Origin: a halophilic archaeon J07HX64
GTDB taxonomy: Archaea > Halobacteriota > Halobacteria > Halobacteriales > Haloarculaceae
Assembly: GCA_000416085.1 (NCBI GenBank)
Contig: KE356579.1
Location: 2,424,718 to 2,430,684, forward strand
Length of the DNA stretch: 5,967 nt
Reading direction: 5' to 3'
Numbering within the stretch: the first letter of the stretch is position 1; every line of letters starts with the position of its first letter. The notes beneath the pieces are model-generated. The model searched no databases and was not told the origin of the DNA. It saw only the letters and a program-made list of their open reading frames with translations. Below, piece by piece: positions 1 to 4,663 of this stretch. The translations under genes were made by a program, and so were the position numbers.

Positions 1-149
1 CCTGCTGGCCGCGGTATCAGGAGCAACTCGACCTGCTCGCGGAGGCCCGCGAGCGGTTCGACATCCCCGTCCGGGAGGTGCCGCTGGTCGCCGACCAGCA
101 GGGGCTCGACCGGGTCGAGGCCGTCACCGAGTTCGTCGACGGCGCCTGA
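1..149 (+). CDS. C-terminal fragment of a probable ArsA/Get3-family ATPase
   Basis: This is the last 48 codons of a gene that enters from the left edge. The reading frame begins at base 3 and ends with TGA at 147-149. The visible residues start CWPRYQEQLDLLAEARERF and continue with a VREVPL segment and a GLDRV segment before the end. The arrangement of a Cys, then RY..Q, an amphipathic helix, a hydrophobic strand ending in VPL, and a Gly-Leu helix is like the C-terminal end of ArsA/Get3 (TRC40) ATPases. Those are soluble ATPases that handle arsenite pumps or tail-anchored membrane proteins. The nucleotide-binding motifs would lie outside the window, so the assignment rests on this tail only. 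It could instead belong to another P-loop protein or an unrelated family. The reading frame itself is secure because codon use matches the neighbours. Confidence 0.45.
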   Translation, partial: CWPRYQEQLDLLAEARERFDIPVREVPLVADQQGLDRVEAVTEFVDGA

Positions 150-161
150 GAGCAGTCCTGT

Positions 162-261
162 ACTGTTGACTGTCGGCTGACTTCCCGAACTGTTGAGTGT
201 CGGTCGACTTCCGTACTGTCGAGTGTCGTGACTTCCCGAACTGTTGAGTGTCGGCCGACTG
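162..261. repeat. Four imperfect tandem copies of a 25-27 bp dyad-bearing unit
   Basis: The copies lie at 162-188, 189-214, 215-239 and 240-261 (the last truncated). Each begins ACTGTTGAGTGTCG or a one-base variant, and the first three continue through GACTTCC. Each contains a GTC...GAC dyad: 172-181, 199-208, 225-232 and 250-259. The last is a perfect 10 bp palindrome, GTCGGCCGAC. Dyad centres are spaced about 27, 25 and 26 bp. The array fills almost all of the gap between the ATPase-like fragment and the 90-residue gene and ends 10 bp before that gene's ATG. It could be an operator array, a transcribed 3' region, or simply a slippage repeat. The repeats are seen directly; any role is inference. 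Confidence 0.85.
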
Positions 262-271
262 TACCACAGCT

Positions 272-544
272 ATGCCAGAGCGTCTGCAGGTCACGAACTG
301 GGAGCGTCTCGTCGAGGAACTGGAGCGGTTCGACGCACCCGAGCGGACAGTCGAGACAGACAGAGTCCGGCTCTCGTTCGACCGTGCTCACCTCAGCGTC
401 ACCCGGGACGGTCAGTTCGACGCCGGAATGCCGCTCCACGAGGTGAGCGGTGAGACAGCCGACAGCGTCACCATCGACCACACCGCCGGCACGGTCACGC
501 TCACCGGTGACTCGTTCGAGTACACGTTCAGACGGCCTGAGTGA
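272..544 (+). CDS. Hypothetical protein, 90 residues
   Basis: This is a small acidic protein that I do not recognise. Residues about 7-20 form a predicted amphipathic helix (NWERLVEELERF). The rest looks like a series of beta strands, with segments RVRLSFDRAHLSV, DSVTID, TVTLTG and FEYTF, so a small alpha-plus-beta fold is likely. There is no signal peptide, membrane segment, Cys or metal motif. I chose ATG at 272. A GTG at 248 would add eight residues read from the last copy of the upstream tandem repeat, which is less likely. No clear Shine-Dalgarno sequence or TATA box precedes 272, so it may be read through from the upstream gene or controlled by the repeat region. It converges with the peptidase gene, with a 56 bp gap that holds nothing convincing. 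Codon use matches the neighbours, and the length and strand content suggest a real haloarchaeal protein of unknown function. Confidence 0.7.
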   Translation: MPERLQVTNWERLVEELERFDAPERTVETDRVRLSFDRAHLSVTRDGQFDAGMPLHEVSGETADSVTIDHTAGTVTLTGDSFEYTFRRPE

Positions 545-600
545 CCGGTCCGTGAGTCGACAGCCGTGTGAGCGGTCAACACCGGAGCGAGCAACGGGGC

Positions 601-2490
601 TCAGTCGTCGGCGACCATCGGCTTTGGTTCGGTACCGACACGGCGGTCGAGGAAGTCAGCGAGCAGTTTGAACGTCCGGAGCTTCTGTGCCTGGTCCGAG
701 GAGGCGTGCCCCTCCTCGCCGAGTTCCTCGTACTCGAACTCCTCACCCTGCTCGTAGCCGTTTGCTTCGAGTGCATCGCGGAAGATGCGCGCCTGCGAGA
801 CGGGGACCCGGCGGTCGTTGACACCGTGGATCAGGAACAGCGGGGCGTCGACGTTCTCGACGTGGGTCACCGCCGACCGCTCGGTGTACAGGTCGGGGTT
901 CTCCTCGGGCGTGCCGAGGTACTTCTGCATCAGTTCGGTCTTGAAGTGTGGCATCGTGTTCTCGAACATGTCCTCGAGGTCGGTCAGCCCGATCCACGCG
1001 ATGCCGGCCTCGTACAGGTCGGGGAACTGGACCATCTGCCAGTACGCCGAGTAACCGCCGTAGGAACCGCCGAAGACGACGACCTGGTCCTCGTCGACCC
1101 AGTCGCGTGTGTCGAGGACGTGTTCGACGGCGGTTGCGACGTCACCCTGCTCGGCGCCGCCCCAGTCTTCCATCAGTTCCCGGACGAACTCGCGGCCACG
1201 GCCGGTCGACCCGCGGTAGTTCACCTGCAACACCGAGAACCCGAGCGAGACCAGCACCTGCGTGTAGAGGTTGAACCGCTTCACGTCACGCGACCGCGGA
1301 CCGCCGTGGGGGTTGACGATGAGCGGCGAGGGCCGGCGACCGGAGTCGAACAGAAGCGCGCCGATCTCGTACTCCTCGTAGGGGTCGTGGTCGACCGCGG
1401 CCTGTGTCGTCTCCGGCACACCGTCGGACTCGACGGTGAAGTACTCGGCATCGGCGAAATCCTCGGGGTCGAACGGGCCGTACCCTGTCTCGACGAGTGT
1501 CTCGTACTCGTGGGTCGAGACGTTGTAGGCCAGTAGCTCCGGCCGCTGTGTCGGTGTAGTGTGTGTCAGAACCACGCGGTCCTCGTCGAGCACCGACTCG
1601 ATTCCAAAGGCGGCGACGCCAGCAGGCAGGTCGAACTCGGTGGCCTCGCCGGTTTCGAGGTCGTAGACGATCGGTACCGACTCCGCCTCACGGGCGCGGT
1701 TCCCGAGCACGCGCTCGCCGTCCGGCATGAACGCCTCGGCACTCTCCTCGAACTCGCCGTCACCGAGCCACCGGATCTCGTCACTTTCGAGATTGTAGAC
1801 ACCGATGCGACCCAGATCTGTCGAGTTGTCGACGACGAGGAGGCGCTCACCGTCCGGCCCCCAACCCGCCGGTCCCGACTCCGCGCCGGTCTCGCCGAGG
1901 TCGAGGTTCCGGGGCTCCGAACCGTCGGCGTTTGCCACGTAGACGTCGTAGTTGTCGAAGTCGTCGGTCTCGTTGGTGGTGTACGCGATGTGTTCGCCGT
2001 CCGGCGAGAGGTCTCCACCGGCGGCCGCGCGGTCGTAGTCGGTGAGTTTGGTTGTCTCACCAGTTTCGAGATCGTGACCGTACAGGTTCATCTGCCCGTC
2101 ACGGCTCGACCCGAGAAGCAGCGTCTCCCCGTTCTCGTCGACATCCTGAAGCGTTACCTGTCCGTCCATCTCGACAATCGGCTCGGTTTCGCCGTCGCGC
2201 GAGATGGCGTGGACGTCGTTCTGTTCGTTTCCGGCGTCGTCGAGGTGAAAGAAGACCCGGTCGCCGTCTGCCGCCCAGTCGACGGGCCAGCGCGCGTTCC
2301 GGGGTACTTCCCCGTTGCTCCACTGCGTGACCTCGCCCGATTCGACGTCGATCACGTGCAGCTCGTTCCGGCCTGTCGTGTCGTAGTAGAAAGCGATCTC
2401 CGTTCCGTCTGGCGACGCTGTGGGGTGTGCAAGCGTCGGCAGGGACGCGAGCTCCTCGAGCAGCTCCTCTGTGGTCTCGTGTTCGGTCAT
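601..2490 (-). CDS. S9-family serine peptidase (prolyl oligopeptidase / acylaminoacyl-peptidase type)
   Basis: A complete 629-residue cytoplasmic peptidase. Residues about 20-340 form a beta-propeller, visible as repeated blade motifs of the PDG type near residues 26, 74, 162, 211 and 255. Residues about 370-620 form the alpha/beta-hydrolase domain. It carries HGGP at 395-398, NYRGSTG at 424-430 and the nucleophile elbow GGSYGG with Ser476. The rest of the expected catalytic triad is Asp559 (in HGVNDRRVP) and His595 (in EEGHASS). In this family the propeller limits access, so the enzyme cleaves short peptides from the N-terminal side or next to particular residues. The exact specificity cannot be read from sequence. 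Length is normal for the family, and no signal peptide or membrane segment is present. ATG at 2490 fits the family start and the promoter just upstream. The gene is probably a single unit, because a promoter and 97 bp separate it from the gene behind it. Likely role: intracellular peptide turnover. Confidence 0.93.
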   Translation of the reverse strand: MTEHETTEELLEELASLPTLAHPTASPDGTEIAFYYDTTGRNELHVIDVESGEVTQWSNGEVPRNARWPVDWAADGDRVFFHLDDAGNEQNDVHAISRDGETEPIVEMDGQVTLQDVDENGETLLLGSSRDGQMNLYGHDLETGETTKLTDYDRAAAGGDLSPDGEHIAYTTNETDDFDNYDVYVANADGSEPRNLDLGETGAESGPAGWGPDGERLLVVDNSTDLGRIGVYNLESDEIRWLGDGEFEESAEAFMPDGERVLGNRAREAESVPIVYDLETGEATEFDLPAGVAAFGIESVLDEDRVVLTHTTPTQRPELLAYNVSTHEYETLVETGYGPFDPEDFADAEYFTVESDGVPETTQAAVDHDPYEEYEIGALLFDSGRRPSPLIVNPHGGPRSRDVKRFNLYTQVLVSLGFSVLQVNYRGSTGRGREFVRELMEDWGGAEQGDVATAVEHVLDTRDWVDEDQVVVFGGSYGGYSAYWQMVQFPDLYEAGIAWIGLTDLEDMFENTMPHFKTELMQKYLGTPEENPDLYTERSAVTHVENVDAPLFLIHGVNDRRVPVSQARIFRDALEANGYEQGEEFEYEELGEEGHASSDQAQKLRTFKLLADFLDRRVGTEPKPMVADD

Positions 2491-2517
2491 TACACTCTCA
2501 CCTTGCGCCGCAGCGCA

Positions 2518-2523
2518 TATAAA
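2518..2523 (-). promoter_or_regulatory. TATA box for the S9 peptidase gene
   Basis: The minus strand reads TTTATA here, followed by TGCGC, in an AT-rich island within GC-rich DNA. Its centre is about 30 bases from the ATG at 2490. A start site about 25 bases downstream would therefore give an almost leaderless mRNA, as is common in haloarchaea. A second AT-rich box (AAATATCG, about 2535-2542) lies further upstream and would give a leader of about 25 bases. That leader would contain AAGGTGA at 2504-2498, a fair Shine-Dalgarno sequence 7 bases before the ATG. Both options are inference from position and composition. Confidence 0.6.
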
Positions 2524-2544
2524 CTCAGTCCGAACGATATTTCT

Positions 2545-2596
2545 GTAAAAGAGACGAACTATCTGCTCGGCACGGGTTCACCGCCGGTCACCCGTG
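2545..2596 (-). terminator. Possible 3' hairpin and T-rich tract after the Nmad3-like gene
   Basis: A perfect 7 bp inverted repeat (CACGGGT at 2571-2577 with ACCCGTG at 2590-2596, 12-base loop) straddles the TGA stop of the gene at 2588-3364. About 20 bases further on, the minus strand reads TCTCTTTTAC (2556-2547). Archaeal termination mainly uses T-rich tracts, so the tract may matter more than the stem. The inverted repeat is seen directly; termination is inferred. Confidence 0.35.
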
Positions 2597-3364
2597 GCGG
2601 TCGACAAACTCGACGAACGCCGGGGTTGGGGTGTCACAGACGATGGGTGGTTTGAACCCCCCGAGATACTCCGTGTCCGGGTCAAGCGCGTCGACTACAT
2701 CGTCGGCCATGTAGAAGTGCCCGACATTGCCGGGTTCGCTCAGCCGGACAGCGCGGTCGAGCAGTCCGCCGGGTTCCCTGCCGTCGACGAGAGCGACGCG
2801 ACTGGCGCCCCGCGGTTTCTCGGAGTCGAACGCGTACAGTTCGTTGTTTGCCGCGAACCGTTTCGCGTGTGCGTTCGACCTCCGGGGCCGGAGCAGGTCA
2901 CGTCTGTCCTCGGTGCTGGTCCCCGGGCCGAGCACGACCGGGTCCCCGGCGAGGGTGAAGTAGCCGAAGATGTATCGGTGCATGTACCCCTCGGTCTCCA
3001 GTCCGGTGTAGAACGCGATCGCGTCGCCCGTCTCGAGTTGCTCGATAGCCTGGACGTTCTGGTCCTTGCCACCCTCGCCGTAAGTTAGTGTCTCGAGATT
3101 CGGGTCGTGGTGGACCGGCCACTCCCGTATCTGTTCGTCGTCTGTGACCCAGTCTGCCCCGTCGTGGGGCCGGATCCCCGACAGCAGGTCGGCGAGTGTC
3201 CCCTCCCCGTACCGCTGTGGTATCGACCCGAACGTCCGGGATTCGGCTGTTGTCCGTGACTTCTCCGGAATCGGGATGTACTCGAACCGCCGCCCCGGGC
3301 CGATCTCGGGTCGCGGCCTGACGTTCCCGCTGTCGGCACCCACACCGACGAGAACGACGGTCAT
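2588..3364 (-). CDS. Nmad3-like protein (putative nucleotide-modification-associated), function unproven
   Basis: A 258-residue soluble protein. It opens with the strand TVVLVGVGADSGNVRP and continues RRFEYIPIPEKS, then RTFGSIPQRYGEG. It contains DPNLETLTYGEGG near residue 90 and IAFYTGL and YIFGYF in the middle. It ends with segments around GNVGHFYMADDVV and EYLGGFKPPIV. The start (a hydrophobic strand, then a GADSGN-type turn, then FEYIPIPE) recalls the Nmad3 family, first noticed in clusters with base-modification genes. I rank this as a likeness from memory, not a proven match, and no catalytic residues can be assigned. ATG at 3364 is supported by GGAG at 3376-3373, 8 bases upstream. That ATG also overlaps the stop of a 20-codon leader ORF (ATGA), which suggests coupled translation. 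No methyltransferase, restriction or phage gene is nearby. The alternative is a haloarchaeal protein of unknown function. Confidence 0.75.
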   Translation of the reverse strand: MTVVLVGVGADSGNVRPRPEIGPGRRFEYIPIPEKSRTTAESRTFGSIPQRYGEGTLADLLSGIRPHDGADWVTDDEQIREWPVHHDPNLETLTYGEGGKDQNVQAIEQLETGDAIAFYTGLETEGYMHRYIFGYFTLAGDPVVLGPGTSTEDRRDLLRPRRSNAHAKRFAANNELYAFDSEKPRGASRVALVDGREPGGLLDRAVRLSEPGNVGHFYMADDVVDALDPDTEYLGGFKPPIVCDTPTPAFVEFVDRHG

Positions 3365-3423
3365 CCCTGCCGCTCCAGGTCGTCCGACAGGTGCTGTGAG
3401 GCGGTGATCGTCCTCGTGTTCAT
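3361..3423 (-). CDS. Leader ORF of 20 codons, overlapping the start of the Nmad3-like gene
   Basis: The ORF begins with ATG at 3423, encodes MNTRTITASQ followed by ten more, mostly polar, residues, and ends with TGA at 3363-3361. The last bases overlap the next gene's start as ATGA. The minus-strand box TTTATTC (3454-3448) lies about 27 bases before this ATG, which is where transcription of a leaderless mRNA would begin. So the sORF start, not the 3364 start, coincides with the predicted mRNA 5' end. The downstream gene has its own Shine-Dalgarno sequence, GGAG, inside this ORF. Together these suggest that ribosomes enter at the leader ORF and reinitiate downstream. The peptide has no recognised function. 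Alternatively it is a chance ORF in a 60-base 5' leader, or an N-terminal extension split by a sequencing frameshift. Confidence 0.45.
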   Translation of the reverse strand: MNTRTITASQHLSDDLERQG

Positions 3424-3447
3424 CCGGCGGGGGTAGCCACCGGAGGT

Positions 3448-3454
3448 GAATAAA
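3448..3454 (-). promoter_or_regulatory. TATA box for the leader ORF / Nmad3-like unit
   Basis: The minus strand reads TTTATTC, the only AT-rich stretch in the GC-rich DNA upstream of the leader ORF. Transcription starting about 25 bases downstream would begin at about 3426, three bases before the leader ATG. The assignment rests on position and composition only. Confidence 0.5.
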
Positions 3455-3467
3455 CCCCAGGACAGAC

Positions 3468-3479
3468 CCCGATATCGGG
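3468..3479. promoter_or_regulatory. 12 bp palindrome CCCGATATCGGG in the divergent promoter region
   Basis: A perfect inverted repeat, CCCGATATCGGG, lies between two divergent transcription units. It is centred about 22 bp upstream of the minus-strand TATA box (3448-3454) and about 46 bp upstream of the weak box for msrA. This is where a dimeric archaeal regulator could bind. The palindrome is certain; an operator role is inference. Confidence 0.4.
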
Positions 3480-3516
3480 TCGGGTGGGTCCGCCTGGTGT
3501 GTACTCCCTCGTCAGG

Positions 3517-3523
3517 TACATAC
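3517..3523 (+). promoter_or_regulatory. Weak TATA-like box for msrA
   Basis: TACATAC lies about 28 bases before the msrA ATG at 3548. This is the spacing expected for a leaderless or nearly leaderless haloarchaeal mRNA. No Shine-Dalgarno sequence is visible before the ATG, which fits. The match to the consensus is poor. Confidence 0.35.
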
Positions 3524-3547
3524 GGTCCGCGGCCGTAGTGTCATCCT

Positions 3548-4084
3548 ATGACAGAGACAGCAACGTTCGGCGGCGGTTGCTTCTGGTGCATCGAGTCGGC
3601 GTTCAAGCAACTGGAGGGGGTCGAGTCGGCAGTTTCGGGGTACGCCGGCGGTCACACCGACAACCCGAGTTACCGGGCGGTCTGCTCGGGGTCGACCGGT
3701 CACGCCGAGGTGGTGCGTATCACCTACGACCCCGACATCATCGGCTACAACGAACTGCTGGAGATCTTTTTTACCGTCCACGACCCCACACAGTTGAACC
3801 GGCAGGGACCCGATGTCGGCACACAGTACCGCTCGATCATCCTCTATGAGGACGACGAACAGCGGGCGCTCACCGAGGCCTACATCGAGGCGCTCGACGA
3901 GGAAGGTGGCTACAGTGACGACATCGTGACCGAACTGGAGCAGCTGGAGACGTTCTACCGTGCCGAGGAGAAACACCAGGACTACTTCGAAAAGAACCCC
4001 CGAGACGCGTACTGCCAGATGCACGCCAAGCCAAAGATACAGAAGGTCCAAGAGCGGTTCGCCGAGAAGGCAAAGCAGGTCTGA
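3548..4084 (+). CDS. msrA: Peptide methionine sulfoxide reductase MsrA
   Basis: A complete 178-residue cytoplasmic repair enzyme. It reduces the S-epimer of methionine sulfoxide in proteins and free methionine, normally with electrons from thioredoxin. The signature GCFWC is at residues 10-14, with catalytic Cys11. It is followed by GYAGG (31-35), VCSGSTGHAEVV (45-56), the HDPTQLNRQG stretch (78-87) and VGTQYRS (90-96). Cys156 near the C-terminus, in DAYCQMH, is a candidate resolving Cys for disulfide exchange. The length is typical of a stand-alone MsrA. There is no fused MsrB domain and no msrB elsewhere in the window. ATG at 3548 places the motif at the usual distance from the N-terminus. 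It is transcribed divergently from the leader ORF/Nmad3-like unit and converges with the thrC operon. The function matters in salt-loving organisms exposed to strong light and oxygen, but no regulation by oxidants can be read here. Confidence 0.97.
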   Translation: MTETATFGGGCFWCIESAFKQLEGVESAVSGYAGGHTDNPSYRAVCSGSTGHAEVVRITYDPDIIGYNELLEIFFTVHDPTQLNRQGPDVGTQYRSIILYEDDEQRALTEAYIEALDEEGGYSDDIVTELEQLETFYRAEEKHQDYFEKNPRDAYCQMHAKPKIQKVQERFAEKAKQV

Positions 4085-4150
4085 GTGGATGCGCCGTATC
4101 GACCCCGGTGTGCAGTCGGGACTGTAACGTACACAGGCACGCGTCACACC

Positions 4151-4172
4151 CCCCGCAGCATCGGTTGCGGGG
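4151..4172 (-). terminator. Hairpin directly after the thrC operon, in the convergent gap with msrA
   Basis: CCCCGCA (4151-4157) and TGCGGGG (4166-4172) form a perfect 7 bp stem with an 8-base loop. The stem begins at the base directly after the methyltransferase stop codon (4175-4173). No T-rich run follows on either strand, so it may stabilise or define a 3' end rather than terminate by itself. It sits in the 88 bp between two convergent genes and could serve both transcripts. Confidence 0.35.
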
Positions 4173-4658
4173 TCAGGGAACCCACCGCGACACGTCCTCG
4201 CAGTAGCGTTCGTACTCCTCACCAAAGACATCCCGGAGCTCTGGTTCCTCGTAGTAGACCGTCACGAGGTGATAGACGAGCCACAGCAGCGCCGCGTAGC
4301 CGACGACGACCAGCGCATCGAGCGCGAGGCCGGCCCCACCAGCCGCGAGCACCGTGCCGAGATACAGCGGATTGCGGCTGTACGCGAGCGCGCCACGGGT
4401 GACGAGTCGTCCGGGTTCGTCGGCGGGGGAGGGGGGTTCGCCGGCCCGGGCAAAGGAGTGGACCGACCACCCGGTCAACGCGAGTCCACCGAGAACGAGT
4501 GGCGGACCGAGCAGTTGAACTGGTCCGAACGTGACGCCGAGTCCGGCCCCGGGGAGCGACCCGAGCGCGGGTGCGACAGCGAGCACGACAACGACCGGTG
4601 CGAGCGCGAACAGGTACGCACGGCGGTCCACACCTCCGGTGGTCGGGTCGCCCCGCAT
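4173..4658 (-). CDS. Membrane methyltransferase of the isoprenylcysteine / phospholipid methyltransferase type
   Basis: A 161-residue integral membrane protein. Hydrophobic segments lie at about residues 14-34, 46-64, 98-115 and 116-133. The family signature is in the second half: GALAYSRNPLYLG (89-101), then a membrane hairpin, then YYEEPELRDVFGEEYERYC (135-153) and RWVP at the C-terminus. This matches the RHP.Y.G ... EE..L...FG..Y..Y...V.RW.P pattern of the ICMT/PEMT superfamily, which binds S-adenosylmethionine at the membrane face and methylates lipid-linked or thiol/carboxyl groups. The substrate in archaea is not known, and the usual His of RHP is Asn here. The start is ATG at 4658, five bases after the TAA of thrC. 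The open frame extends further upstream only inside thrC and is not coding there. Position implies co-transcription with thrC, though a metabolic link is not obvious. Confidence 0.85.
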   Translation of the reverse strand: MRGDPTTGGVDRRAYLFALAPVVVVLAVAPALGSLPGAGLGVTFGPVQLLGPPLVLGGLALTGWSVHSFARAGEPPSPADEPGRLVTRGALAYSRNPLYLGTVLAAGGAGLALDALVVVGYAALLWLVYHLVTVYYEEPELRDVFGEEYERYCEDVSRWVP

Positions 4659-4663
4659 CGCGG

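Noticed and set aside
162..261. CRISPR array
   Set aside because: The copies are directly adjacent with no unique spacers, and they are imperfect.
248..271. GTG start giving a longer 98-residue version of the small hypothetical protein
   Set aside because: The added residues come from the last tandem repeat copy, and no Shine-Dalgarno sequence or promoter supports it. ATG at 272 is simpler.
17..481. Minus-strand open frame across the tandem repeat and the 90-residue gene
   Set aside because: It is low-complexity, Ser/Thr-rich translation of the repeat and of the antisense of two + genes. Its acidic content is unlike real haloarchaeal proteins.
573..584. Small inverted repeat CGGT-CAAC-ACCG between the convergent 90-residue gene and peptidase gene
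   Set aside because: The stem is only 4 bp with no T-run, which is expected by chance in GC-rich DNA.
568..1536. Long + strand open frame opposite the C-terminal half of the peptidase
   Set aside because: The opposite strand encodes a peptidase with an intact catalytic triad. Long antisense frames are expected in GC-rich haloarchaeal DNA, and the translation shows no recognisable domain.
1561..2655. Long + strand open frame opposite the peptidase N-terminal half and the end of the next gene
   Set aside because: It runs across two real minus-strand genes and the peptidase promoter, and its translation resembles no family.
4113..4124. Inverted repeat CAGTC-GG-GACTG after msrA
   Set aside because: The loop is too short for the full stem, leaving four stable pairs. 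No T-rich tract follows, so I do not call it a terminator.
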